Of a DNA stretch of 64,000 nt, positions 11,359-21,760 are shown one piece after another (the stretch's first letter is position 1; each line of letters begins with the position of its first letter). The notes under the pieces are model-generated. The model was given only the letters and a program-made list of their open reading frames with translations, did no database searches and was not told the origin of the DNA. This DNA is from Aphanomyces cochlioides (taxonomy: Eukaryota > Oomycota > Saprolegniomycetes > Saprolegniales > Verrucalvaceae): contig JAHQRK010000016.1 of NCBI GenBank assembly GCA_019828595.1, forward strand, positions 248,001 through 312,000, in the 5' to 3' direction. The position numbers and the translations under genes were made by a program.

Positions 11359-11937
11359 ATGCAAGACACGGCTCGAGAAGACTCGTCGGATGGTGAACAA
11401 TTGTCGGACGATGGAGAGTGCAGCGATGTCTACGCTATGGCAGTTGACGCACTTGTTACGTCCAATGGCAACGAATTGGTGACTCTCCCACAACGAATTT
11501 CCATGGAAGTGCGATTCAAACTCCATGCTGGTGGCGATTCAAAGCACATTGTTGGACTGCTAGATACAGGCTCTACCTCCTCTACGATTATCTCTACCTT
11601 GGTGGTCTCGACGGATGTAGATACAAGCCGCCCAACACGATATGCGAAAATTGACGGCTCAATTGGAACGTCCTTAGGTCACATCGTCGTTCCATTCCGT
11701 CTGTCAGACTTTTCGCCGACGCGCATTGTCAGTCAAAAGTTCAAAGTTGTCCCTTCTTTGGTCTATCCGGTGGTACTTGGTCTTGATTTTATGATGGCAC
11801 AAGGTATGGTACTTGATTTCGCCAACAAGACAATTCATTGGGATGGCCTTACTATGCGGATGAAGAGAGAGGCTGCTGCTGTTGCCTGTGACACAGGTAT
11901 CAAAGATGCTGACTATTCGATTCCATCATTAGAATAA
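11359..11937 (+). pseudogene. retropepsin-like aspartic protease region of gypsy fragment
   Basis: An open stretch of 192 codons. The catalytic motif LLDTGSTSS is near residue 66, followed by the flap region and VVLGLDFMMAQGMVLDFA, the typical ILG-like second motif of retroviral-type proteases. It cleaves Gag-Pol in an active element. It lies between the gag remnants and RT, in the canonical gypsy order, and ends in a stop codon before RT. Confidence 0.75.
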
Positions 11938-11949
11938 CAAAGACAGCTA

Positions 11950-12422
11950 TTGGCATTGCTTGTCGAATTCCAACAAGTCTTTGATGGCCGTATCGGGAAT
12001 ATGGAATTGGATCCTTTCGAAATTCCGCTGAAGCCAGGATCAAAGCCATACGCAGCTCGACCATATCCAATTCCCGAGAAGTACTTGGCAGCAACAAAGA
12101 AGGAGATACGTCGACTCGTGGATGTGGGAGTTTTGGCACCCGTTGGCAAGTCGCCGTGGGCATCGCCGACCTTCATTGTCCCCAAAAAAGATGGCACTGT
12201 CGGAGTAGTCTCCGATTTCCGTCAATTGAACCGTTTGATTGTCCGTCAGCCTTACCCGCTACCTAAAATCCCTGACATATTGCGGTCACTGCGTAAACCT
12301 GTCTTCAAGTCGTCTATTGACCTCATAATGGGGTATTACGCTCGCGTGCTGGCCGAGAAGAATCGCGATTGTACGGCAATTGTGCTGCCATTTGGCAAAT
12401 ACGTCTACCTTCGATTGCCCAG
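11950..12422 (+). pseudogene. N-terminal reverse transcriptase region of gypsy fragment
   Basis: Carries RT fingers and palm start: PIPEKYLAATKKEIRRLVDV, SPWASPTFIVPKKDGT, VVSDFRQLNRLIVRQPYPLP. This order is diagnostic of Ty3/gypsy RT. The YxDD catalytic box is absent because the homology ends near 12422. The ORF continues to 12483 only by reading antisense through ankyrin sequence. Confidence 0.8.
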
Positions 12423-13410
12423 ACGCGACACACACAGGTGGGGAAAAAGCCCAAATAAAATGGTCAGCCTAGAAAGACTGTAGCTTTCAAAGCAGGGCGA
12501 GAGGACTTCTTGGCTTTCTTCCGCCCACACTGTAAACCATTCGTCGCACGGGGTTCGAAAGACTGGCTTGGCAAGGCGAAAAAACGGGATGAATTCTTCG
12601 ATATAGCCGTCTTGGAAGGATACAATCGTCGTAAAAACGTCTTCCGACTGGACAATCGCATGCCACGCTTTATAGATTTCGTTATTCATGCCATCTTGCT
12701 CCTTAATCTTTGCAACCTTGGGTCGCCCACTCTGCATGCCAAGTCTTGTCATTCCGCAATTTCACAAAAAATCCGAAAAATACATCAATTTTGGAGATTT
12801 ACACCTCGAAATTGAGATTTTCGACCTTTTACAAGTGCAATGTATCGCTAAATATACATAGTTTGCGAAATATTTTGACGGATATAGACAGGGATCAGGA
12901 AACACGAAATTTCGTGAAGCGATTTGTGAGGTATAATTTAACTTGATATATCTATTGCGAGTTTATATCTCGAGATATCTGTGTTTCACGAAACTCATCA
13001 TCCGTACATCCGTTTAAATAATCAAACATCATGGCTTGTGGCTTATATCCATCGATTTTCCCAAATAAACGAGGCAAACTCAATCGAATCAACGGGAAGT
13101 GAAATCCTCCGATTAAAATATGGTGACAAGACGCGCTATCAATATGAACGAACCATCCAGCGCTTTGCAGCATGGCTCTCTACAGAGCGACCGTCTGCAG
13201 TCGCTGGTGGTCAAATTGCTTTACCTCTTGATGCTGGTTTGTGCATCAAGTTTCTTGATGTAGAATGCCGCAAAACACCCAATTCCACAGACGGAGAACG
13301 TCCAGTGTTTAAGTCTTACTCATCCGTCAATGCTTACAAGGGCGCGATTAAGTATTTGCACCGAGAAACGGGCGTAGACGTACCAGAAAAGCTCAATCGA
13401 CTACTGGCAG

Positions 13411-13447
13411 GTATTGCAATGGATTAAAACGATGTCAAAATACTTAG
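13411..13447 (+). other. intron 1 of Crypton gene (37 nt)
   Basis: GT-AG, phase 1. Splicing converts a stop-containing reading into LLADYACGYKRKVAQLK, which continues the recombinase. Confidence 0.75.
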
Positions 13448-13540
13448 ACTATGCCTGTGGCTATAAAAGAAAGGTTGCTCAGTTGAAAGACTCTGGCGAG
13501 ATGAATGTAAATGAGGGGAAAAGACCAATTACAACTCAAG

Positions 13541-13591
13541 GTCAATCAATATCGTAAGCATTAGTGAGAATTGACAGTCAAATGAATCTAG
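13541..13591 (+). other. intron 2 of Crypton gene (51 nt)
   Basis: GT-AG, phase 1. It joins PITTQG to FQFLARIARQY. An in-frame stop (TAA at 13555-13557) is removed. Confidence 0.7.
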
Positions 13592-13741
13592 GTTTCCAGT
13601 TTCTGGCACGAATTGCCAGGCAATACCAAAAAGATTACTCTCTGGCAACTATTGTTCACCCCTTCTTGATTTTTTGCTGGAACTTGATGGCTCGATCAGC
13701 GTCAGTAGGATCAATTCGATATGATCATATGACTTGGGAAG

Positions 13742-13779
13742 GTTCGTCTAAACAATCAGGTTTAGTCTAGATTGATTAG
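13742..13779 (+). other. intron 3 of Crypton gene (38 nt)
   Basis: GT-AG, phase 1. It joins HMTWEG to DALVVRFAFTKNDQEG. Confidence 0.75.
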
Positions 13780-13894
13780 GTGATGCACTTGTTGTGCGCT
13801 TTGCATTCACAAAAAACGATCAAGAAGGGGTAAACAATGTCCTTCGCCATGTACATGCGAATGTGTTTCAGCCCTCTATTTGTCCCATTTTAAG

Positions 13895-13936
13895 GTAGTT
13901 TTCTCTTAGCTATTCGTTCATTAATTAGCGTCATAG
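13895..13936 (+). other. intron 4 of Crypton gene (42 nt)
   Basis: GT-AG, phase 2. It joins PSICPIL to SLAILVFTRG. Confidence 0.75.
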
Positions 13937-14266
13937 TTTGGCTATCCTCGTGTTTACTCGTGGCGTTCGGCTGGAGAACACCAGTCGCTTAGTGTTTGAT
14001 CAAAATGCCAAGGACAGATTCTCCTCCTGGCTGTCAAAAACGTGTGCCGAGAATCGGCAACAATTTAAACTGCTGGGTTTGCCAATCGAAGACATTGGAA
14101 CCTATTCGTTTAGAAAAGGGGTCGCTAGTGAGATCTCAAATACACCAGGAGGTCCACCTGCAGTTAATGTCAGGCTACGAGCGGGTTGGACGCTTTGGAA
14201 GTGTGCAAGGACGCTATATCTTTGCTGGTGACGGTGGTGACCAGTTTGTAGGGCGTGAAGCCACAG

Positions 14267-14302
14267 GTAATCGACTATATACTATAATCTAACGTTAACT
14301 AG
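14267..14302 (+). other. intron 5 of Crypton gene (36 nt)
   Basis: GT-AG, phase 1. It joins GREATG to LNVHGSELASLPPHFD. This is the shortest of the five introns. Confidence 0.75.
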
Positions 14303-15282
14303 GTCTCAATGTCCATGGTTCAGAGCTTGCCAGCTTACCGCCACACTTCGACCATAAAAGCTCTGAGTATCATATATTTGAGGAGATTTTGCCTGGGTTT
14401 GCTTCATTTTATCCTTCTAGCTTTCGCTGTATTGTACCATTTTTGCTTGCCTCTTTGACCTACCATCGCGAGTGGCTTGAGTCAAACTTGCCAAAGAAAC
14501 ACATCCTCTTTCTTTCACCACTATGGAGACGTGGAATTTTGAATGAATTGGCTGAATTCGTTGAGACTGGGCATTTGGTGAACACGAAAACAAATATGCG
14601 ACCGTCGGGGGTTCCTCCACATGTCGTTCTCTCCTCCAGACAGGACTTGATTGAAAAAGCTGTTCATGACATCCACCAACAGCTCGTTGAGCTCCCAGAC
14701 AGAATTTGCAAAAATGTTATCCAGCAGCTGCAGCACACGTCTATTCCCTTTGAACAATCCACCACCACTCTAAGTGACAGCATTAGACAACTCCTTGACC
14801 AAGTTCGTGCGGCTCTGTCGAACAATTCAATTAACACTTCATCTACGAGCCAAATCTCTGAGGACTGTAATGGTGTCACAACGTTTGGGTCGTGGAGCCA
14901 ACAAAGTACGGCCATGCAGAGGACTTGGTCGTGCCCAACGGGGAGAATATTCGATGTTTGGAATGCTTGGTGGTGTGGTGTGCCATCTACTAGCTGTCCC
15001 CCAGTTCGATTGCTGTCTACAAAACAAATTGCCCAAGGTCGCGATCGAGTGAATTTTTCTAAGCTCAAGTTTGTTATGGCGAAGTTGATGGAAAAATCAA
15101 CATTGCCCAACAGTGATGTGTCAAGGCTCTCGATTTCTGAAAGGTCACTCCATTTCCACTTGTGCTTCTCTGCATTAGTAGTATCTTTATTTCCATCGAG
15201 TGACTCGAGCTCGAAGCGCCGATTCAATGATATGAAGCTCCCAACCTTGTATGACCTCATCAAGCGAAGCCTTGAGCAGTAA

Positions 15283-16026
15283 GGTAGATATTCTATTGTG
15301 TGAGTTATAATGATAGTGTATATCTTCTCGTACTTGTATCAGTTCACGTCGGTGATGAACTCAAACACAACATTCTGGCAAACGTCACGAAATGCATTTG
15401 ACAAGCTCATAAAGTACAATTCACTTGCTAGCGTGCGATGATTCGAACTCAGTTTCCATCAGCAGAATGCTGTCATGTTTGTTCATGAGGATCTACACAG
15501 GCTGATCATGATTTGAGAATAAACCATGAGTTTGCAATCACCATTCGTAGTCAACTCAAGCGTTGGTTAACTAGAATGGACGATTGGAAGCCGCCAAGGA
15601 CGTGCATCTCTCTGTACAATCTAATCAACCAACGCTTGAGAAGCTGTGGAGCGTTCTTGGCTCTTGCCAGTGCGACTTGGTGCATGACAGTCGAGAAAAT
15701 CGAGCGACGGCTTGGTGCTTGGATGGCGAGAACAAGAAGTCGGCTCTTGGCAAGGCGGGCATGATCTTCAGGCTTCGCGCATAGCAAACAAGAACAAGAC
15801 TTCACTCTAGCTGAGGTCCCCTGGGAAGGTCCTGGGATATGTCGGGCCTGGCAGGACTCGAGAGGCTTGAGACAACAATGATGCAAATCGCTGAAGGCCA
15901 AGTCATCTGGCCTAACTTCTGAAAAATAATATATGTATATTGGAAGGAATTTCGTGATAATTTCGCGACCCCCCAATACCTCTAAATATTCACTCTGCAG
16001 CAGTACTTCCAGCAATCCAAAGTTAC
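15283..16026. other. no gene recognised
   Basis: Short ORFs on both strands without recognisable domains. It may be the 3' flank of the Crypton insertion. Positions 16016-16026 are the left copy of the target duplication of the element that follows. Confidence 0.5.
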
Positions 16027-16957
16027 GAGACCCAAATTTTGTCACACACCTTTTGCTGAACGCCACACAAAAATATATTAAAAACACAGAAAAGCATATG
16101 TTCTAAATACCTTCCTTCACATCTTAATCTTGGGAAATTTCCCTACAACATTATTACACTAGTATGATAAGTGCACTTCGCGCACTTAACGTTTGCATGC
16201 CGTACAATCTTCGTCCAGGTTTTCTTTTGAAATGCCTGACCCTCACCCCACCGGTGGACCCCTTCGTGAAAGGGGTTAACTGCCAAAAAATATCAGGAAA
16301 AAAAACAGTCCAATTTGTTTTGGTATTTTTGAACCAAAAAATAAAAAATAATTTGGCCAAAAATTGGAGTGTAATCCAGACTCACCCTAAACATTGTTTT
16401 TTCAGCTTGTAAAGAATATACTATTTATGAAAGGTATTGTTAATATAGAGGTTTTCTTATCAGTTCCACTCTCACTGAAACTTGCCAACAACGAAAGAGT
16501 CAAGCGAGCGTGGATATGGGAGCTAGGTCACGCCAGTCAGTCTAGCTCTTGGATGTAAGCATACCATCAACTCTATGAATTATTTCATTTACATTCTAGT
16601 GTCTACTCCTCCGCCTCTGGGTCGTGCTGAACTCTATATACTTTGGAAGGTTTCCATTCGAATATTTGATAAAAATCTACCCATACTATCGGACATATTA
16701 TGGATTTCATCTCCAATCATATGCCTTTATTTGAGTCAAATGATTTGGAGGTGATTTTCTCAAAATGATCAGAACACGAAATGTCCCGTTTTTGATTTGA
16801 CAGCTCTCAGTGTGTCATTCAGACGCCTTAATGTGTTATTCAGAAATTATGTTTATTATTAATTTCATTGTGTGAATACAAAGGTGTGTGACCGTCAGGT
16901 GTTTTTAATATATTTTTGTGTGGCGCTCAGCAAAAGGTGTGTGACAATTTTGGGTTC
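16027..16957. mobile_element. Mutator-like non-autonomous element (931 bp) with TIRs and 11-bp TSD
   Basis: Terminal inverted repeats are at 16027-16087 and 16899-16957. Both contain GTCACACACCTTTTGCTGA and CGCCACACAAAAATATATTA in the same order from the outside in, with a few differences near the tips. The element is flanked on both sides by the direct repeat TCCAAAGTTAC (16016-16026 and 16958-16968). Long TIRs beginning with G and an 11-bp duplication fit Mutator-like elements. The interior has no transposase, so it would need one in trans. AT-rich inside; short ORFs there look spurious. Confidence 0.8.
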
Positions 16958-16968
16958 TCCAAAGTTAC

Positions 16969-19227
16969 ACTTCCGAAGACAAAATTGCGCATGGGGTCCA
17001 TCAAACAATCGTTCCTTGATACTAGTACTATGTAGTATTGGTTGTCGTTTGCTGAATTACGAATCTTTATTGAGTCATTGAGTCCACCCCCCCGTTTTTA
17101 CATGAAATCTGTCATGGCGGGTGATCAGCACCAGAGTCAAGACCAGCCACAAATCCACAACAAAAATGGAAAGAAAGGCCGATAAGCCAAGCTCCTCCAT
17201 TCGTTCACAAATTCCATCGTAAGGTAGACTACGTGAAGCTAGGCAGCTCACCAATGGCTCGCTGACAATAGATTCCAGCCTCAGCTGCCAAATTTCCATG
17301 CATTGGCAGCTTCGATGCGAATAAAAATGGAGCATGCATCCATGGCGTACAGTGTTCCTCTACCTCGGAACTAAATCAATCGATGCAGTTTTATGCCGGA
17401 TTGATATCAACTTCGCAGCACTTTCTATGCTTTCGACGGCTGGGGGGAGGAGCTCTTGTAGTCCAACTTTAGGTGCTGCCTTTGCGTTTCTACTCTCGAG
17501 TCAAAATTTTCCAAAGCGTGAGCTACAGTGGCCACCACGACGTGCATATCCCTCCATCCAGTACGTAGTTTCTACGACATGGATGGCGTTGGCAAGCTAG
17601 GAAAGACGTGAGAAAGCTGTCGTGGACGACTGTGATGGTATAGCCACAACCCGTGCCAAACTGCGTTGGTCATGAGACCCTCTCTCTCTTGTCGGTATTT
17701 TCATCCACGTCAGTGCAGTCGCAAGAGCGCCACAGAAGTCACGACGTAGAGGAAACTCGAGGAATGGATAGTGTAGTACTTGAGCAGAGCAGCCATTTCT
17801 CGTTTCATTGAAGTACCGACTGTGAATCCTCTTGCAAAGAAAGGACTCGTGACCAGTCGTGACGTCCATGACATGACAGAACGGTCCACTCAGTCTCGTG
17901 GAGGAGGATACGGCAATAGCTAAGAGAAACCCACTCACAATCGTGGTTTCGACTTTCAAGGTCAGCAACATCGCCCTCCTTTGTTTTGTCATTTACCGAG
18001 TACTATTAATAGTACTCTTCAAAGACAACGAGAGGAGTAATGGTCGAGATCATTTTCAAAGAACTCGATCGAACAAAGTCGTCACACCTCACAATATTGC
18101 AACGACGACATCGACGACGACGGGCACACTCTTAAACTCGAATATGAAAATGACAGGCGGCGTAGGACGTAGCATCCTCAGCTTTTTTGCTCGTCATGCA
18201 TTATGTAATCCATCGCATGGTATGCACAAGATTCGACCATGCTCGTGAGTTCGTGCAACTACTGTACACTGTACACGTGCAGAGAAAACGTCACCCCGAC
18301 CAGCTTGACAAACAACGTCGAGATAGACAGGCGAGACAGTAACTTTCCCATGCCTTGGACTTTTGACAGCGTTGCCGGATTTATAAGCCGACTGCAGCCC
18401 TTGATTTCGTCACTTATGATGACTTGAAAGGTCCATCGAAAATCGCACCGTTAATTGTCGTCGAAGTCGCTGGCAGCGACTTGAAGCTTTCGACGTGCAA
18501 GAACACAAACCAGATGCTCCCCGCCATGTCCAAATGTACCAAACAGTGGGCGCCGTCCGTGGTCTGATCTGCACGGTGGAATCCAACGCTGGCGACAATT
18601 TGGAACCAAACACACGCCTCTCTTTTTCCGATCATGAGTCAGACGCGCGAGCCATCCTCCTCTTGCTTGGATCGACCTCTCTACAGTCTGTCCTCTTGAC
18701 AATAATCTCAAAGTTCTACACCAAGGTGGACCGACTTACGACAATTCCCCCAAAGTGTTGTCTCTCGCCCAAGGTTTGGCAGCCGTCGCGAGCATTAAGT
18801 AATGACGTGGAATCGAAGCAAATCCACCACAAGAGTCTGTTTGCTGAAAGAGCAAAGCGCTTGAGACTCTACAGAGTTTATCGTCCCAAGTGCACTTTGC
18901 ACTTTGTCGTCTGTCGTCTTTTGGACGATCATCGTAAGAATACAAATTGGATGCCAAGCATGGTGGAGAGAGAGCTTATCCCCCTCTTTGAACTTTCCAA
19001 GACCAAGCCATAGAGCAAGAGGAAATTGTTGATGAGATGAGTCCCACAAGTCGACGCTTGGCGTGTTGCGTCGTACGAAAGAGTGGTGGCAGGCTGCGGG
19101 ACAGACACTCGCACTTCTGGATCTTCTACGTGCGCCATACAGTCTTTCAGACGATCATGAAGACAAACCTTATGAGTAGACAGCCTACTGTTGCACGTAA
19201 AACCAGCCCCAGTTTGTCATTTTCACA
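16969..19227. other. unassigned region with candidate exons
   Basis: No gene can be assigned securely. On the minus strand, 17597-17992 encodes a stretch with a hydrophobic N-terminus (TIVSGFLLAIAVSSS) and several Cys, and 17075-17335 encodes a hydrophobic segment (FLSIFVVDLWLVLTLVLI). They could be exons of one membrane protein. On the plus strand, about 18371-18567 reads FVTYDDLKGPSKIAPLIVVE and on to a stop after KQWAPSVV, and another frame near 18705-18815 ends LSLAQGLAAVASIK. These look coding-like but have no recognised family, and intron positions are unclear. Confidence 0.3.
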
Positions 19228-19797
19228 TTGTACGTGTCCATGACACTCACGACGTTGCCGCCGCTCAGTTCATGGCTCCTTCACATTGTCCATCATGACA
19301 ATACGCTGGTCGAATTCAAACCGGCGCCGCCACCGTCGCCTCGAGCTCTTTCACCGACACACCACGCCGCTGCGCTTCATTCCATGCGACCGTCGTCGTC
19401 GTCGTCGTCGTCGTTGTGCTGCTGCTTCAAAGGGTGCCGTGAACCAGCAATGCGAGGCACGGCGAAATGTCGATTCCACCGCTATCGATCGCTCTGTCGA
19501 GCCCCGGGATGTCCAAACCAGTCGTACGCGCGGCATTTATGCATTGAACATGGCGGCAAACAAGAATGCGTGATCGAGGGCTGTCGTACAAAACGCCGCG
19601 CGGGGTTAACATGTGCGAGACATCGTCATTTAGCACCCGCCGCGACATCCGTCCCTGGATATCCGTCATCGGGCCATGCGTCGCTGAAACAACCAACACA
19701 ACGACTTGAAAGGGCCTCCTCGTTCTCCAGCGACAGCAATCCAACGGGTGAAAATATCCAAGACTCCTGTCGGACCTCCTATGTTTTCACCAACTAA
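19228..19797 (+). CDS. WRKY19-like Cys/His zinc-binding protein
   Basis: The core of about 60 residues has regularly spaced zinc ligands: FKGCREP, CRFHRYRSLC, PGCPNQSYARHLCIEHGG, CVIEGCRTKRR, LTCARHR. This pattern is typical of the lineage-expanded oomycete proteins often annotated as WRKY19-like zinc-finger proteins. A run of serines just before it is encoded by a GTC-type trinucleotide repeat at about 19388-19415. The N-terminal 52 residues are low-quality, and the ATG at 19384 (MRPSSSSS) is an alternative start. It is probably nuclear and nucleic-acid or protein binding by family analogy, with no direct evidence of target. No membrane segment is seen. Confidence 0.65.
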   Translation: MYVSMTLTTLPPLSSWLLHIVHHDNTLVEFKPAPPPSPRALSPTHHAAALHSMRPSSSSSSSLCCCFKGCREPAMRGTAKCRFHRYRSLCRAPGCPNQSYARHLCIEHGGKQECVIEGCRTKRRAGLTCARHRHLAPAATSVPGYPSSGHASLKQPTQRLERASSFSSDSNPTGENIQDSCRTSYVFTN

Positions 19798-20827
19798 ATG
19801 CGTCCAGTTACAGTGTAGTAGTAGTTGTAGAAGTTTGTCAGACTTGTCGGTACTTAATATATGTGATGTAAAAAAATCCACGACGTTGGGGTCAAGATAT
19901 GCTTGGAAGCAAGCGGCGCTAGCACATTCTTGCTGGACGTGGGTCGTGTGCACAAATCACTCGAGCCTTTCTTTGCCATACGACTCTCATCCATGCAGCT
20001 GGTTCGACCCAAACTGGTCGACTATAATTGTACAACGAACCAAACGAGTCAACAGGTTTGTACGCACACAAGCGTGACTCGACAGCAGAATACCATGCGA
20101 GCTAATGTCCTTACAGTACGACGTCGCGGGCGATTCCAAAGAGATTTTCTGGAATATGCTATTCGTAATCAATCGAAGCGGCTGGATGGATGAGTTGCGC
20201 TCATCCGCGTTGAAGAGTGAGCACCCAACGCCAAGCATGATGATCTGCCGTACCTTTGCAAATGATCGAAACACAAGGTGCCTCTTGTGTTACAACGACG
20301 GTGGATTTCGTGACAGAATGGTTGACAAACTTGGGCTTCAATGTTGCCAGGGGCTAAGCTATTTAACTTTCGAGCGCGGGAATACTTGTCGCCGGTAGCT
20401 ACCGTATTCGAATATGCATCTCAATCATGGCATGAACAAGGCCAAGTCGACAGCTAAAGTTCCATCTCAACGAGGCAGCAATCGTCAGAGCCCAGGTGGT
20501 GTCGAATGAAGTTTATGACATTATTGAAGAGAGTCATGGCGATTGTGCGCGGCCCAAAATCGTCAACTCGAGAAGAGAGTCTCAGTACCTCCATCCATTC
20601 CGCACTCCGAGCATTGTTTTCCTTACAATTTCATGAAGATTTCAGCAGCGGAGCATTGTCCAGGTATTGACTCTAACCGAGAGCATCGCTGAGTCGAAAG
20701 CTCCTTGCTTAGCAGAATCGAAGGAAGCACAACAAGACTCCATGTTGCGCTTTCAATTGGCAAGTGTGCACCAAAGCGATGGACATTTCAAATGTGTGAA
20801 ATATTAAGTGGCTTTGATGGCCGACGT
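19798..20827. other. intergenic, no gene recognised
   Basis: Several short overlapping ORFs but no domain or repeat was recognised. The right end is the 3' flank of the minus-strand zinc-finger gene. Confidence 0.45.
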
Positions 20828-21760
20828 TTAATCCGATTCCTCGTCGCTGCCGTGATGACTCGAAACGTCGCTTGAACTGATGCTCAAAACTTCATTCTCG
20901 TCGCCGTCGTCGTCGTCGTCGATGACCACGATTGGTTTCCGCTCCCGGAGTCTGTACGACCGAACGACTTGGCTGTCGCTTTCATCGCCGTCGTCGTCGC
21001 TATCGCTAACTTCTTCCTCCAAGAGTCTGCGCTTGATGTGCGCCATTTCGTCGACCATGGCGTCGATTTCTTGGCGTGAAATCGTAAATGCATGAAGATG
21101 GTGCTTGGTGAGACCTCTGACGCCGCCGTGGGCTTGATTCATGTGAGCTTGCATCGTGTATGTCCAGAACCACTTGCGGCACTTGATACACCGCAGCGGT
21201 ACGTTCGTACACTTGGCGCGTTCTGCCGTTTTGAGGTTCAGTCGGTGGAATTTGGGACAGAGTTCTTTTCCAATAGGAACAATAGCACTGTAGCCTGCCA
21301 TGCGCTTATGCTCGCACGCTGATAACTCCAAGCCACAGAGCCCGCAACGGACGGCGGAGAATCCTTCGGCTACAATATGGGCTCCAATGTGCTGGCGCAT
21401 GGCTGGTCGTGCAACGCGCAGTCCGCAGAGCAAACAAGCATCCTTGAGGTTTCCTGTCGGTGGCAAGGCACGCTTTTGGATCTCAGCAACCAACCGGCGT
21501 TGCTTAGAGCCTGGTGCTTCCCATTCGTTCTGAATGTAGTGGATGGGTTTCTTGTCGCGAGTGGTGCGCCGCGGGACAAACGACTCGAGTTCCATGGCTT
21601 TCTGTTGTTTTCGCTCCGCATCACGGGCAGCTTTCTCTTCGAGACGCTTCCGCTGAAGCTCTTCCTTGGCTTCCATCAGTCCAAAGCTCGCCATGGCCAG
21701 CTTGTTGCGCTCTATCTTGGCCAAGCGTTCCCGCTCATATGCCGAGAGTTTGCTTGACAT
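20828..21760 (-). CDS. C2H2-type zinc-finger protein with coiled-coil and acidic tail, 310 aa
   Basis: Minus-strand ORF. The ATG at 21760 (MSSKLSAYERERLAKIERNK) is preferred over 21799 because the extra 13 residues look unrelated. Residues 1-70 are charged and helical (likely coiled coil, EAKEELQRKRLEEKAARDAE). Three zinc-binding modules follow: CLLCGLRVARPAMRQHIGAH, CGLCGLELSACEHK, and CIKCRKWFWTYTMQAHMNQAH. The C-terminal third is acidic and serine-rich (SDSDDDGDESDS, IDDDDDGDENE), partly encoded by GTC-type trinucleotide repeats. The overall style is that of a nuclear DNA- or RNA-binding regulator. No paralogue in the window. Probably an ordinary single-copy gene. Confidence 0.8.
   Translation of the reverse strand: MSSKLSAYERERLAKIERNKLAMASFGLMEAKEELQRKRLEEKAARDAERKQQKAMELESFVPRRTTRDKKPIHYIQNEWEAPGSKQRRLVAEIQKRALPPTGNLKDACLLCGLRVARPAMRQHIGAHIVAEGFSAVRCGLCGLELSACEHKRMAGYSAIVPIGKELCPKFHRLNLKTAERAKCTNVPLRCIKCRKWFWTYTMQAHMNQAHGGVRGLTKHHLHAFTISRQEIDAMVDEMAHIKRRLLEEEVSDSDDDGDESDSQVVRSYRLRERKPIVVIDDDDDGDENEVLSISSSDVSSHHGSDEESD

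Larger units (their letters stand above)
10139..12422 (+). mobile_element. 3'-truncated Ty3/gypsy retrotransposon fragment inside an ankyrin gene
   Basis: Gag, retropepsin and the start of reverse transcriptase follow in order on the plus strand. The element stops abruptly after the RT segment FGKYVYLRLP near 12422, where ankyrin sequence of the opposite strand resumes. No RNase H, integrase or terminal repeat is present. Left junction near 10138: ankyrin homology ends at RDIVVIDAV. No target-site duplication was identified, so later deletion or a template switch may have removed the 3' half. Its proteins differ from those of the other two gypsy elements in the window. Confidence 0.75.
7889..12692 (-). 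pseudogene. broken large ankyrin-family gene split by a gypsy insertion
   Basis: The N-terminal part is at 12692-12425 (MNNEIYKAWH, then FRTPCDEWFTVWAEE, then LFGLFPHLC). The remainder runs 10137-7889 (starting RDIVVIDAVISGRFDVLEYLH), so the two halves belong to one gene interrupted by about 2.3 kb of retroelement. The downstream half is further broken between 9217-10137, 8961-9299, 8689-9039 and 7889-8641. The last piece keeps ankyrin repeats (CTTNAMDDAASNGHLDIVKW) and both C-terminal GLEBS-like motifs (ISAMVWY ... SVEELRW; SMKSYEGQSAEEIRWEDY). Not functional as it stands. Confidence 0.8.
12981..15282 (+). pseudogene. Crypton tyrosine recombinase gene, six exons, one frameshift
   Basis: The exon model is 12981-13410, 13448-13540, 13592-13741, 13780-13894, 13937-14266 and 14303-15282. 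All five introns are GT-AG and 36-51 nt long. The summed exon length is 2098, so removing one surplus T in the TTT at 14194-14196 leaves 2097, a complete frame of 698 codons plus stop. Domains: an N-terminal core-binding region (YQYERTIQRFAAWL), a catalytic region with CWNLMARSASVGSIR (first Arg), GTYSFRKG (second Arg; Tyr where His is usual), LRAGW, and GRYIFAGDGGDQ (nucleophile Tyr), then a C-terminal region with WNAWWCG and LPTLYDLIKR. Cryptons are mobile DNA elements that use a tyrosine recombinase. No terminal repeats are expected. The single frameshift probably inactivates this copy. Confidence 0.82.

Noticed and set aside
13554..13576. Alternative 23-nt intron in the Crypton gene
   Set aside because: It keeps the frame and a plausible protein, but it is too short for known spliceosomal splicing. 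The 51-nt intron also restores better alignment with the Crypton core (TTQGFQFLARI).
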